From: Candidatus Accumulibacter appositus
GTDB taxonomy: Bacteria > Pseudomonadota > Gammaproteobacteria > Burkholderiales > Rhodocyclaceae
DNA: 64,000 nucleotides
Direction: 5' to 3'
Assembly (NCBI GenBank): GCA_000585055.1
Contig: JEMX01000002.1
Location: forward strand, 1 to 64,000
How positions within the stretch are numbered: the first letter of the stretch is position 1; each line of letters opens with the position of its first letter. Shown here piece by piece: positions 9,467 to 18,961 of this stretch. Under the pieces are notes generated by a model, which saw nothing but the letters and a program-made list of their open reading frames with translations, was not told the origin of the DNA and made no database searches. The position numbers were made by a program, and so were the translations under genes.

Positions 9467-12400
9467 ATGAATGCCCAGACGGACTTCGATATCGGCCCGC
9501 TGACCTGGGTCAAGAGCGAGATCGACCTCGCGCTGGAGCGTGCCGACAAGGCGCTGCTGGAAGTGGCGGCAAGTGTGGCCGTCGACAGCGCCGATCTCGG
9601 CCAGATCAGATTCTGTCGTACCCACCTGCACCAGGTGCAAGGCGCGCTGACCATCGTCGGTCTCGACGGCGTCACCCAATTTACCGAAGCGCTGGAGTCC
9701 TTGCTCGAGGCCGTCGAGCACCAGGAGCAGCCGTGCAACGCGACGCTCGTCGAGCTGGCACAGCGCACCATTGCCAGCCTTCATCACTACCTTGATGACC
9801 TGATCGGCGGCCAGCCCAATCAGCCCCTGCGACTACTGCCCATTTATCGAGAACTACAGGCAAGGCGTGGGCAGGAACGCGTCCTGGCCACCGATCTTTT
9901 CTTCCCTGACCTGCGCGTCCGCCCGCCCCGTCGTGCAGGCGCTTCCCCAAGAATTGGCGACGGCGAGTTTCGGCGTCGCCTGCGGCAGCAGCGCGCTCAC
10001 TTCCAGCGCGGCTTGTTGTCCTGGTTGCGTGCGCCGCAAAGCGGTGCCGGAGTGCCGGAAATGCTCGACGCCGTCAAACGCATCGAGGCGCTCCAGGAGC
10101 TGCCTTCGGCACGCGCCTTCTGGTGGGTGGCCACCGCCTTCCTGAGCGCACTGGCCGAACGGGCGCTGCCGCCGGATGCCGACGCTAGGCAGCTGTGCTC
10201 ACGCATCGACCTGCAGATTCGCCGACTCCTCGAAGGCTCGAGCAATGTCGCCGAACGCCTGATGCGCGACGCTCTGTATCTGGTGGCCAACGCTGACAGC
10301 AGGCATCGTGCCGTCGAGCGCGTAAAGAGCGCCTACCACCTGGCCGCCCTGCTGCCCGGCGCAGCACCCGAAACGGCGATCGCCGAGGAGTCTGTGCGTC
10401 GTCGCTTGCGTGAAGCGATCGCCAGCACGGAGGAATCCTGGAACAAGTTCTGTGCCGGCAGCACGCAGGCGCTACCGACTTTCGGCAGCAGCAGCACGGC
10501 GCTGGCAGCGGTGGTCGAAGACCTTGGCCAGGCCGACTTCCGGCGCCTGGTTCAGGCCATCGGAGAGGTGGCCGAGTTCTTGCTGAAGGCACCGGCCAAG
10601 CACAGCGAAGTGCTGGCCATGGAAACGGCCACGGCGATCCTCCTGGCGCTGAATGCGCAGGGAAATATCCAGTATCTGGACAGCAGCTTCACCCACCAGG
10701 TCGATGTAATGGTCGATCGGATTCATGCCTGTCTTGCCGGCAGGCCGCTGTCACCGGAGTCCGAACTGCCGTCGCTCGACGAGATGTCACGCCAGGCGCA
10801 GGAAAAGCTGCTGATCAGTCAGGTTGCCAGAGAGATCCAGAACAACCTGACGCACGTCGAACAGGTACTCGACGGCTTCTTCCGGGACGTCGACAAGGGC
10901 GCCGATCTGGAAGCGCTGGAAACCCCGATGCGACAGGTCATCGGTGCGCTGACCATGATGCGCCACGAGCCGGCGGTTGCGGTTCTGAAGAAATGCGCCG
11001 CCGACATCAAGGCTTACTCGGCAGCAGATTATGTGCCGCTGGAGACCGACTTCGAGCAACTTGCCGAGAAACTATCGCTGGTTGGTTTCTTCGTCGACGC
11101 CCTGCAACACGGGGCGACAGACTTCGACGCCTTCGTCAGGAAGATGGAGTCCAGCGCCGGCCGTGAAGCGCTCGCCGAGGAACCCACAGCGACCGTCGAA
11201 AAGGAACTCGAACAGCAAAAACTCGAAGCGCACGCCTTGCTGCAGGCGCTCCGGGAACAGCCGGACGATGCGCAGCTGCGTCAGCAAGTCGGCAAACATC
11301 TGGCGGCACTGCAAAAAGACAGCGACCTGGTGGGCGACAAGCAAGTCGGACCACAGCTCAAACAACTGCTGTCCGTACTCGCCGCCGGCGGCGACGCCGG
11401 CGCGCAGATCGAAGCGACGATGGCCGCGCTCAAGCCGCAAACCGCCGAGACGCCACAGCCCTCCGCTGAAACGATCCAACTCTCGCAGGCCAGCAGCGAA
11501 GAGGTCGATGCCGAGATCCTGGAAATCTTCCTCGCCGAGGCGGGAGAAGTCCTGGCGAGCATCGACCACAACTTCCAGCTGCTGAAGACGCAACCGCAAG
11601 AGACCGAGTTGCTGACCGCCATTCGCCGTTCGGTGCATACCCTCAAGGGCAGTGGTCGCATGGTCGGGCTCAGCGATTTCGGTGAAGCAGCGTGGTCGGT
11701 CGAACAGGTTCTCAACCTGTGGCTGCGCCAGGAGAACGAAGTCACGCCGGCGATCATCGACCTACTCGGCCGGGCCTACAGCATCTTCGTCACCTGGGTT
11801 GAACAGCTGAAAACCGGCCAGGCTCAGGCACCAGATGCCACGGAAATGATGGCCCTGGCCGCGTCGCTGTTGCGCGCCAGCGAGGAAGGCGGCGGCGTCG
11901 AAACACCCGCGCCGGAAGCGCCGTCTGAGCCGGAGGTCAGCGCCGCAGCGGCGCTGCCGACAGCAGCTGAGACGGTCGCTGAAAACGCCGTCGATAGGCG
12001 CAGCCGACGCCAGCGACTGACGATCACCTCGGCGCTCGCCGAAATCTTCAACGAAGAGGCAAAAACTCACCTGGCAACGCTGCAGCATGAGTTCTCGGTG
12101 CTCGAAAGCGACCCCCTGGCGCCCACCACGCACGAAATGTACCGTGCCGCCCATACGTTGGCCGGCATCGCCGGTACGGTCGGCATCGAAGCGGTGAATC
12201 GCCTGAGCATGGCTCTCGAACACGCCGTGTCGCGACGCAACCAGGCGGCCAATCCCGACAGTGTCGAAGCGCTGGAAGCCATCCGTCAGGCAATTGCCGG
12301 ACTGGCCTTGATGCTCACCGACATCGTCGGCCTGCACGAGCCCGAAGCGGCGCCGGTGCTGATCGATACGCTCGAAGCGCTGTACCTGGAGCTGTCCGTC

Positions 12401-14923
12401 GAAAGGCAGGCGGAGCTCGCCGAACAGGATGGCAAGGAACGCGACCAAGGCGACGGAGATAGCGTTGACAGCGGCGACAGCGGCGACAGCGAAACGACTG
12501 ATGCCGAGCAAGGGGAGATCCACGAGCTGGCGTCAGCAACGATCGGCAAGCAGCTGACGCCGATCACGACAGTGCAGCCGCCTGCGCCGGCGCTGAACGA
12601 CAGCGCGCTGGCGGTCCCGGAAATGCAGGACGAGCTCGACGAACAGCTCCTGCCGCTGTTTCTGGAAGAGGCCCTCGATCTCACCCAGAGCATTGCCACG
12701 CAATTGCGCGCCTGGCGCAGCAAGCCTTCCGACAGCGACGTCCTGCGCCGCCTGGCGCGTCTCTTCCATACCCTCAAGGGTAGCGCCCGCATGGCCGGCG
12801 CAATGAACCTTGGCGAGCTGACACACGCCATTGAAACGCGCATGGCGGAAGCGCAGCAGGCGGACAATTCGCCAATCGAACTGATCGACGACATCGACAA
12901 CGCCTTCGACGTCATCGTCCAGATTGTCGAACGGCTGCAACGCGGCGAGCTTGGCGACGCCCCGGTCGACGTACCCGACGAGGCCATCGCACAGGACTCC
13001 TCCGCCGCCGCAGAGACCGGCATGCCGGCCGACCAGGGAGCACCTGCGGGACCGCCCGAGCAGCAGGAAGGCGAAAGCGATGGCGGCGAACAACGTGCCT
13101 TGCTGCGCGTGCGCGCCGACCTCATCGACCGCCTGGTCAATGAAGCCGGTGAACTATCGATTGCGCGTTCCCGGATCGAAGGCGAAATGCGGGCCATCAA
13201 GGGATCCCTGCTCGACCTTACCGAAAACGTCATCCGGCTGCGCCGACAATTGCGCGATATCGAACTGCAGGCCGAATTGCAGATGCAGTCACGCACGGCG
13301 CTGGCCGATGAACGCCGCCCGATTGATTTCGACCCGCTCGAATTTGACCGTTTCACGCGTTTTCAGGAACTGACGCGGATGATGGCCGAATCGGTCAACG
13401 ACGTCGCCACCGTGCAGCAGAACCTGTTGAAGAACCTTGACGACGCCAACGCGGCGATCCTCGCGCAATCGCGTTTGAACCGCGAACTTCAGCAAGAGCT
13501 GATGTCGGTGCGCATGGTGCCGTTCAGCAGCATTGCCGATCGTCTGTACCGTATCGTTCGCCAGGCCGGCAAGGAACTCGGCAAGCGGGCCAATCTCGAA
13601 ATCAGCGGTGGCCAGCTGCAGCTTGATCGCATGGTCCTCGACAAGATGCTGGCGCCGCTCGAACACATGCTGCGCAACGCCATTGCGCACGGCCTGGAGA
13701 ATTCAGCGCAGCGCTTGGCCAAGGGAAAGCCGGAAATCGGCGAACTGTCGCTGAAGCTGACGCAGGAAGGTAACGAGGTCATTGTCGCCTTTACCGACGA
13801 CGGCGCCGGACTCGACCTGCAGCGCTTGCGCGAGCGCGGTCTGGCCGCCGGCCTGCTCAACGAGGAGCAAGCCAAGGACGAAGCGCTGGTCGTGGAGATG
13901 ATCTTTGCGCCGGGAATTTCGACGGCCAGCGGTGTCTCGCGCCTGGCCGGGCGCGGCATCGGCATGGATGTCCTGAAGAGCGCCGTGGTCAGCCTGGGCG
14001 GCCGTATTGAAGTCCTGTCCACGCCCGACCAGGGGACCACCTTCCGCCTTTACCTGCCGCTAACCCTGGCGGTCACCAAGGCCTTGCTGGTGCGCTCCGG
14101 CCATCGCGAGTACGCTATTCCGGCGGCAATGATCGAGCAGGTGCTGGATCTCAAGGAAAAGGGGTTGACGCGTATTCGTGAGGCCAATGCCGCGCTGTGG
14201 ACCGGTAATCCCTATCCCTTCCACTACCTGCCCCACCTCCTCGGCGAGCCGCGAGCGCTGCCGGAAAGGCACAGCCAGTACTGGGTCCTGCTGCTGCGCA
14301 GCGGCAGCCGCAGAGTGGCGCTGCAGGTCGATGAAGTGCTGGGCAATCAGGAAGTCGTGGTCAAGAACATCGGGCCGCAGCTGGCACGGGTCATCGGCGT
14401 GGCGGGAGCGACGGTGCTCGGCAATGGCCAGGTGCTGTTGATCCTGAACCCTGTTGCGCTGGCCAGTCGCCCGCGCACGGTAATCCCGGTGTCGCCGGTA
14501 CCGACGCTACGCCAGGCGGCAGGCGCCGAAAGCGTCGCCGCCACCCTGCCGACGGTGATGATCGTCGACGACTCGCTGACCGTGCGCAAGATCACCAGCC
14601 GCCTGCTGGCCCGTGAAGGCTACCAGGTAATGACCGCCAAGGATGGCATGGATGCCCTGGAACAGCTGGTGGCTATCATCCCTGACGTGCTGCTGGTGGA
14701 CATCGAGATGCCGCGCATGGACGGCTTCGAGTTCACCCGCAACCTGCGTGCCGACGAGCGCTTGCGAGGCGTCCCGATTGTCATGATCACCTCACGGACG
14801 GCCGAAAAGCACCGTCAATACGCCTTCGAGCTCGGTGTCAATCACTACCTGGGCAAGCCCTACCAGGAAGAGGAATTGCTCCGCCTGGTGGCCACACACG
14901 TCAAGGAACAGCGGGGCTCTTGA
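9467..14923 (+). CDS. pilL: Pil-Chp hybrid histidine kinase (ChpA/PilL type)
   Basis: 1818 residues from ATG 9467; a GTG at 9449 is an alternative start. An N-terminal ~670-residue helical region is followed by three clear Hpt domains with His at 724 (SVHTLKGSGRMVG), 896 (AAHTLAGIAG) and 1101 (LFHTLKGSARMAG). Next come the CheA dimerisation helices (~1210-1290), the ATPase (LEHMLRNAIAHGLE and GRGIGMDV), a CheW domain (~1530-1680) and a C-terminal receiver with D1745 (LLVDIEMPRMDGFEF). A GDSGDSGDSE low-complexity linker lies before Hpt3. It phosphorylates PilG and PilH. Its last 23 bp overlap phrB on the other strand. Confidence 0.95.
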   Translation: MNAQTDFDIGPLTWVKSEIDLALERADKALLEVAASVAVDSADLGQIRFCRTHLHQVQGALTIVGLDGVTQFTEALESLLEAVEHQEQPCNATLVELAQRTIASLHHYLDDLIGGQPNQPLRLLPIYRELQARRGQERVLATDLFFPDLRVRPPRRAGASPRIGDGEFRRRLRQQRAHFQRGLLSWLRAPQSGAGVPEMLDAVKRIEALQELPSARAFWWVATAFLSALAERALPPDADARQLCSRIDLQIRRLLEGSSNVAERLMRDALYLVANADSRHRAVERVKSAYHLAALLPGAAPETAIAEESVRRRLREAIASTEESWNKFCAGSTQALPTFGSSSTALAAVVEDLGQADFRRLVQAIGEVAEFLLKAPAKHSEVLAMETATAILLALNAQGNIQYLDSSFTHQVDVMVDRIHACLAGRPLSPESELPSLDEMSRQAQEKLLISQVAREIQNNLTHVEQVLDGFFRDVDKGADLEALETPMRQVIGALTMMRHEPAVAVLKKCAADIKAYSAADYVPLETDFEQLAEKLSLVGFFVDALQHGATDFDAFVRKMESSAGREALAEEPTATVEKELEQQKLEAHALLQALREQPDDAQLRQQVGKHLAALQKDSDLVGDKQVGPQLKQLLSVLAAGGDAGAQIEATMAALKPQTAETPQPSAETIQLSQASSEEVDAEILEIFLAEAGEVLASIDHNFQLLKTQPQETELLTAIRRSVHTLKGSGRMVGLSDFGEAAWSVEQVLNLWLRQENEVTPAIIDLLGRAYSIFVTWVEQLKTGQAQAPDATEMMALAASLLRASEEGGGVETPAPEAPSEPEVSAAAALPTAAETVAENAVDRRSRRQRLTITSALAEIFNEEAKTHLATLQHEFSVLESDPLAPTTHEMYRAAHTLAGIAGTVGIEAVNRLSMALEHAVSRRNQAANPDSVEALEAIRQAIAGLALMLTDIVGLHEPEAAPVLIDTLEALYLELSVERQAELAEQDGKERDQGDGDSVDSGDSGDSETTDAEQGEIHELASATIGKQLTPITTVQPPAPALNDSALAVPEMQDELDEQLLPLFLEEALDLTQSIATQLRAWRSKPSDSDVLRRLARLFHTLKGSARMAGAMNLGELTHAIETRMAEAQQADNSPIELIDDIDNAFDVIVQIVERLQRGELGDAPVDVPDEAIAQDSSAAAETGMPADQGAPAGPPEQQEGESDGGEQRALLRVRADLIDRLVNEAGELSIARSRIEGEMRAIKGSLLDLTENVIRLRRQLRDIELQAELQMQSRTALADERRPIDFDPLEFDRFTRFQELTRMMAESVNDVATVQQNLLKNLDDANAAILAQSRLNRELQQELMSVRMVPFSSIADRLYRIVRQAGKELGKRANLEISGGQLQLDRMVLDKMLAPLEHMLRNAIAHGLENSAQRLAKGKPEIGELSLKLTQEGNEVIVAFTDDGAGLDLQRLRERGLAAGLLNEEQAKDEALVVEMIFAPGISTASGVSRLAGRGIGMDVLKSAVVSLGGRIEVLSTPDQGTTFRLYLPLTLAVTKALLVRSGHREYAIPAAMIEQVLDLKEKGLTRIREANAALWTGNPYPFHYLPHLLGEPRALPERHSQYWVLLLRSGSRRVALQVDEVLGNQEVVVKNIGPQLARVIGVAGATVLGNGQVLLILNPVALASRPRTVIPVSPVPTLRQAAGAESVAATLPTVMIVDDSLTVRKITSRLLAREGYQVMTAKDGMDALEQLVAIIPDVLLVDIEMPRMDGFEFTRNLRADERLRGVPIVMITSRTAEKHRQYAFELGVNHYLGKPYQEEELLRLVATHVKEQRGS

Positions 14924-16370
14924 GGCCCTTGACCAGCGCGTAGCGCTGCAGGGTCGACTGCCTGGCCTGCTGATGGTCGACCAGTGGTGCCGGCGTATCG
15001 CGTCCGACATGCACGCCGCAGGCGTCCTGCTCAGCCGGACTCATCCGCCACGGCGCGTGGATGAAGCGGTCGGGGACGGCCGCCAGTTCCGGCAGATAGC
15101 GGCGAATGAACTTGCCGGCGGGGTCAAAGCGCTCCGACTGCAGCAGGGGATTGAAAATGCGGAAATAGGGCTGCGCGTCGCAGCCACTCGAGGCCGCCCA
15201 TTGCCAACCGCCGTTGTTGGCGGCGAGATCGAAATCATTCAAGCAGGCAGCAAAATAGGCCTCGCCGCGCCGCCAGTCGATGCCCAGATCCTTGCATAGA
15301 AATGAAGCAGTCAGCATGCGCAGGCGATTGTGCATGTAGCCCGTGCCATTGAGCTGGCGCATCGCGGCGTCGACCAGCGGATAGCCGGTACGGCCCGCGC
15401 ACCAGGCGGCAAAAGCCTGCTCGGCGCACACCCCCTGCTCCCAGGCGATGGCGTCGTAAGCCGGTTTGAAGGCGCACTCGGCAACCTGCGGGAAGCGATC
15501 GAGAATCATGAAGTAGAAGTCGCGCCAGATGAGTTCGGAAAGCCAGGTCGCAGCGCCCTCATTGCCTGAGCGCAGGGCCCCCGCGGCGATCGCCTCGGCG
15601 ACCAGCTCGCGAATGGAGACGGTTCCGAAGCGCAGGTGGACCGAGAGGTAGGAGACGCCTTTCAGTGCCGGAAAATCGCGCTGCTGCTGATAGCGGGAAA
15701 TCCGCCCGCGGAAATCAGTCAGCAATTGCCGTGCGCCCGACATCCCCGGAACGAAGCCCAGCGCGCGCAGGTCGGTCGCGGCAAAGCCGAGCTCTGCCAG
15801 CTCCGGAAGGCGTCGCTCACCCTGTGCGCCCGGCGGCATGGCCAGCATCCCGACCCCTCCTTCGCTGGACTGCAGATCGTCCTCGGTCAAGCGCTTCAAC
15901 CAGGCCTTCTTGTAGGGGGTGAACACCGTGAACGGCCGCCCGGACTGGGTCAGCACTTCGTCGCCGTCGAGAACCGCCTGGTCCTTGAAAGACTCGAAGG
16001 CGATACCGCCGGCCTTCAAGGCCATACTGACCGCGGCATCGCGGCGCTTGGCTTGCGGTTCGTAATCGCGGTTGGCAAACACCGCCGCGACGCCCAGCTC
16101 GCTGGCCAATCGCGGGATTTCCTCGGCGGCACGGCCATGGCACAGCAGCAGGCCGCCGCCACGCTGGCGCAGGGCGGCGTCCAGCTCGAGCAGCGATTCA
16201 CGAATGAAGTCGACGCGTCGGTCGACGCGCTTGGCCAGCGGATCGAGAATTTCGCGGTCGAAGAGAAACGCGCAATAGACGCGCTTTCCCCGCCGCAACG
16301 CTTCGCTAAGCGCAACGTGATCGATGTCACGCAGATCGCGCCTGAACCAGACCAGAATTGAGTTGAGCAT
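14901..16370 (-). CDS. phrB: Deoxyribodipyrimidine photo-lyase
   Basis: 489 residues. The N-terminal antenna-binding Rossmann domain begins ILVWFRRDLRDIDHVAL. The C-terminal FAD domain shows WLSELIWRDFYFMIL, the substrate/FAD segment TGYPLVDAAMRQLNGTGYMHNR, and DFDLAANNGGWQWAASSGCD. These are CPD photolyase class I features; the enzyme repairs UV-induced pyrimidine dimers with blue light. A cryptochrome role cannot be excluded from sequence. It converges on pilL with a 23-bp 3' overlap and is divergent from yqgE by a 44-bp gap. Confidence 0.95.
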   Translation of the reverse strand: MLNSILVWFRRDLRDIDHVALSEALRRGKRVYCAFLFDREILDPLAKRVDRRVDFIRESLLELDAALRQRGGGLLLCHGRAAEEIPRLASELGVAAVFANRDYEPQAKRRDAAVSMALKAGGIAFESFKDQAVLDGDEVLTQSGRPFTVFTPYKKAWLKRLTEDDLQSSEGGVGMLAMPPGAQGERRLPELAELGFAATDLRALGFVPGMSGARQLLTDFRGRISRYQQQRDFPALKGVSYLSVHLRFGTVSIRELVAEAIAAGALRSGNEGAATWLSELIWRDFYFMILDRFPQVAECAFKPAYDAIAWEQGVCAEQAFAAWCAGRTGYPLVDAAMRQLNGTGYMHNRLRMLTASFLCKDLGIDWRRGEAYFAACLNDFDLAANNGGWQWAASSGCDAQPYFRIFNPLLQSERFDPAGKFIRRYLPELAAVPDRFIHAPWRMSPAEQDACGVHVGRDTPAPLVDHQQARQSTLQRYALVKGLKSPAVP

Positions 16371-16414
16371 GGATTACCTTTGTGTCCGCCGCCGGCGCCG
16401 ATTAGAATGAGACC

Positions 16415-16975
16415 ATGAAAAGCATCAACCTCACTGACCATTTTCTCATTGCCATGCCGGCCATGGCAGATCCGTATTTCGCCAGGACATTGGTCTATGT
16501 TGCCGAACACAACGAGCGTGGCGCGCTGGGGGTGATCGTCAATCGACCCATTGACATGAGCCTGGGAACTCTGCTCGGCAAGATCGACGTCCCGCTCGAG
16601 GCCGAAGGCTTCGCCAATCTGCCGGTTCTTTTCGGCGGGCCGGTGCAGACCGATCGCGGCTTCGTCCTGCACCGACCGATCGGCCAGTGGCAATCGACAT
16701 TGGTGATCAACGACCACGTCGGCCTGACAAGTTCGCGCGACATCCTGCAATCAGTGGCCGAGAAAGGCCAACCGCAGGACTTGATGGTCACCCTCGGCTA
16801 CTCGGGCTGGTCTGCTGGCCAACTCGAACACGAACTGGCTCAGAACGCATGGTTGACCGTCGCCGCCGAGCTGCCGATTCTCTTCGAGCTGCCCTACGAG
16901 GAACGCCTTGCCTCGGCACTGGACCTGTTGGGGGTCAGCCTGACCAACCTTGCCGACCAAGTCGGTCATGCCTGA
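16415..16975 (+). CDS. YqgE/AlgH family protein (DUF179)
   Basis: 186 residues, the full length of the YqgE/AlgH family. Typical blocks are [21 protein letters not shown] split over residues 4-25, [28 protein letters not shown] and [15 protein letters not shown]. The biochemical role of the family is not established. It is the first gene of a tight plus-strand set (yqgE, ruvX, pyrR, pyrB, pyrC'); the ruvX ATG overlaps its stop, implying translational coupling. Confidence 0.93.
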   Translation: MKSINLTDHFLIAMPAMADPYFARTLVYVAEHNERGALGVIVNRPIDMSLGTLLGKIDVPLEAEGFANLPVLFGGPVQTDRGFVLHRPIGQWQSTLVINDHVGLTSSRDILQSVAEKGQPQDLMVTLGYSGWSAGQLEHELAQNAWLTVAAELPILFELPYEERLASALDLLGVSLTNLADQVGHA

Positions 16976-17423
16976 GGCGAACGGCCAGGCAATCGGCGCC
17001 GTGCTCGCTTTCGACTTTGGTGAAAAACGGATCGGCGTCGCCACTGGCGAGTGGCAAGTGCGACAAGCGCATCCACTGACCGTCATTCGCGGCGAAGCCA
17101 ATGCCACGCGCTTTGCCGCCATCGCCGCACTGATCGACGAATGGCAGCCGAGCACCTTGGTCGTCGGACGGCCCTTGTCGCTCGACGGCAAGGCACACGC
17201 CATGACCGCTCGCTGCGAGCGTTTCGCCAATCAGCTACGCGGCCGCTTCGGGCTCAAGGTCGACTATGCCGAGGAACGACTTTCGTCGGTCGCCGCCCAG
17301 GAGCGCCTGCGTTCGGCCGGCCACGACTCCCGCAAGGCCGGAAAGCATCTCGATGCCGTCGCCGCACAACTCATCCTGCAGGACTATTTTGACCGCCCCG
17401 GCGACAGCGGCGCAAGCCCCTGA
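16968..17423 (+). CDS. ruvX: Putative Holliday junction resolvase / pre-16S rRNA nuclease
   Basis: 151 residues from ATG 16968, which overlaps the yqgE stop by 8 bp; an upstream TTG at 16950 is less likely. RNase-H-like fold motifs are [14 protein letters not shown] (first acidic residue), [19 protein letters not shown] and the C-terminal [13 protein letters not shown]. YqgF/RuvX proteins act in 16S rRNA 5' maturation and have been proposed as Holliday junction resolvases. It forms part of the yqgE-ruvX-pyrR transcript. Confidence 0.93.
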   Translation: MPEANGQAIGAVLAFDFGEKRIGVATGEWQVRQAHPLTVIRGEANATRFAAIAALIDEWQPSTLVVGRPLSLDGKAHAMTARCERFANQLRGRFGLKVDYAEERLSSVAAQERLRSAGHDSRKAGKHLDAVAAQLILQDYFDRPGDSGASP

Positions 17424-17499
17424 TCCCGCTCTCCAGCCCCCCAGCGGCGCGCTTTGCCGCTATTTCCAGCCCCTTTCACCAGCCCCTGACGAGCAACCG

Positions 17500-18006
17500 A
17501 TGCCAGCCATTCAACTCCCTGACGCCGACGCACAATGCCGCGAACTTGCTGAACTGATCCGCCCCCGGCTGCGACCGGACACGGTCCTGGTAGGCATTCA
17601 CAGCGGTGGCGTCTGGGTTGCCCGACGGCTGCGCGATCTGCTCGAACTGAACAACGAGATCGGCCTGATCGATGTCTCCTTCTACCGTGACGATTACAGC
17701 GAGAAAGGGCTGCATCCACGCGTTCGGCCGACGTCGATTCCGTTTGATGTCGAAGGCCGGCCGCTGATCCTGGTCGACGACGTGCTGTATACCGGACGCA
17801 CGACACGCGCGGCAATCAACGAGCTCTTCGACTATGGCCGACCGGCGAGCGTACAGCTTGCCGTTCTCGCCGACCGCGGCCAGCGTCAGTTGCCGATCTG
17901 CGCCGACTTCTGCACCTGGCATGTCGATCTCGACCCGACCCAGGAACTGGTGCTCTCTGCGGATGCCGATGCTCGCCTGCAATGGAGTGTCGCCGGCAAT
18001 GCATAA
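17500..18006 (+). CDS. pyrR: PyrR bifunctional uracil phosphoribosyltransferase / regulator
   Basis: 168 residues from ATG 17500. The type I phosphoribosyltransferase signature is the PRPP loop [20 protein letters not shown], with [12 protein letters not shown] at the N terminus and the PyrR-type [14 protein letters not shown] flexible loop. It converts uracil and PRPP to UMP; in some bacteria it attenuates pyr mRNA. Its position directly ahead of pyrB, with an 8-bp overlap, fits control of or coupling to pyrimidine synthesis, although no attenuator was seen upstream. The frame extends back to 17266 over ruvX but that part is not family-like. Confidence 0.92.
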   Translation: MPAIQLPDADAQCRELAELIRPRLRPDTVLVGIHSGGVWVARRLRDLLELNNEIGLIDVSFYRDDYSEKGLHPRVRPTSIPFDVEGRPLILVDDVLYTGRTTRAAINELFDYGRPASVQLAVLADRGQRQLPICADFCTWHVDLDPTQELVLSADADARLQWSVAGNA

Positions 18007-18958
18007 TCCACAACTCAATGCCGATGGCGAACTGACCCACCTGCTGTCGATCGAGGGCTTGCCGCGCGAACTGATTCACCAGATCCTCGATACCGCGTCG
18101 AGCTTCCTCGAAGTATCCGACCGCGACGTCAAGAAAGTCCCCTTGTTGCGTGGCAAGAGCGTGTTCAACGTCTTCTTCGAAAATTCCACGCGCACGCGGA
18201 CCACTTTCGAGATTGCCGCCAAGCGCCTCTCCGCAGACGTCATCAACCTCGACGTGACGCGCTCATCGACCGCCAAGGGCGAAACCCTGCTCGATACCGT
18301 CGACAACCTGATCGCCATGCACGCCGACATGTTCGTCGTCCGGCACGCGGCCAGCGGTGCGCCGCACCTGATCACCGAGCATTTGCGCCGCGTCGGACGG
18401 AACGACGTGCATGTCGTCAATGCCGGCGACGGACGGCACGCGCACCCGACGCAGGGCCTGCTCGACATGTACACCATCCGCCACTACAAGAAGGAATTCA
18501 GCAATCTGGTGGTCGCGGTCGTCGGCGATATCCTGCACTCGCGCGTGGCGCGCTCGGACATCAACGCACTGACTACGCTGGGCGCCGCCGAAGTACGCGC
18601 CGTCGGCCCGCAGACACTGCTACCGACAGCCATCGAAAGAATGGGCGTACGCGTCTGCCATAACCTGCACGAAGGGGTCCGCGATTGTGATGTCATAATC
18701 ATGCTACGTCTGCAAAACGAACGCATGAATGGCGCGCTGCTGCCTTCGGCCCGCGAATACTTCAGCTGTTACGGACTGACGCCGGCGATGCTCGCGCTGG
18801 CCAAACCGGACGCCATCGTGATGCATCCAGGGCCGATGAATCGTGGCGTGGAAATCGACTCCGACGTCGCCGACGGACCGCAGGCGGTGATCCTGCCGCA
18901 GGTGACCTTCGGAATCGCCGTGCGCATGGCGGTAATGAGCATTCTGGCAGGGAACTGA
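17999..18958 (+). CDS. pyrB: Aspartate carbamoyltransferase catalytic chain
   Basis: 319 residues from ATG 17999, overlapping the pyrR stop by 8 bp. It contains the carbamoyl-phosphate loop [46 protein letters not shown] and the C-terminal [13 protein letters not shown]. It forms carbamoyl-aspartate, the committed pyrimidine step. No pyrI regulatory-chain gene is adjacent; instead a dihydroorotase-like gene follows 3 bp later, as in class A ATCases such as those of Pseudomonas. Confidence 0.96.
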   Translation: MHNPQLNADGELTHLLSIEGLPRELIHQILDTASSFLEVSDRDVKKVPLLRGKSVFNVFFENSTRTRTTFEIAAKRLSADVINLDVTRSSTAKGETLLDTVDNLIAMHADMFVVRHAASGAPHLITEHLRRVGRNDVHVVNAGDGRHAHPTQGLLDMYTIRHYKKEFSNLVVAVVGDILHSRVARSDINALTTLGAAEVRAVGPQTLLPTAIERMGVRVCHNLHEGVRDCDVIIMLRLQNERMNGALLPSAREYFSCYGLTPAMLALAKPDAIVMHPGPMNRGVEIDSDVADGPQAVILPQVTFGIAVRMAVMSILAGN

Positions 18959-18961
18959 ACG

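Noticed and set aside
12455-12495. Short tandem repeats in pilL encoding GDSGDSGDS
   Set aside because: An in-frame low-complexity linker between Hpt domains, common in such kinases, not a mobile or regulatory repeat.
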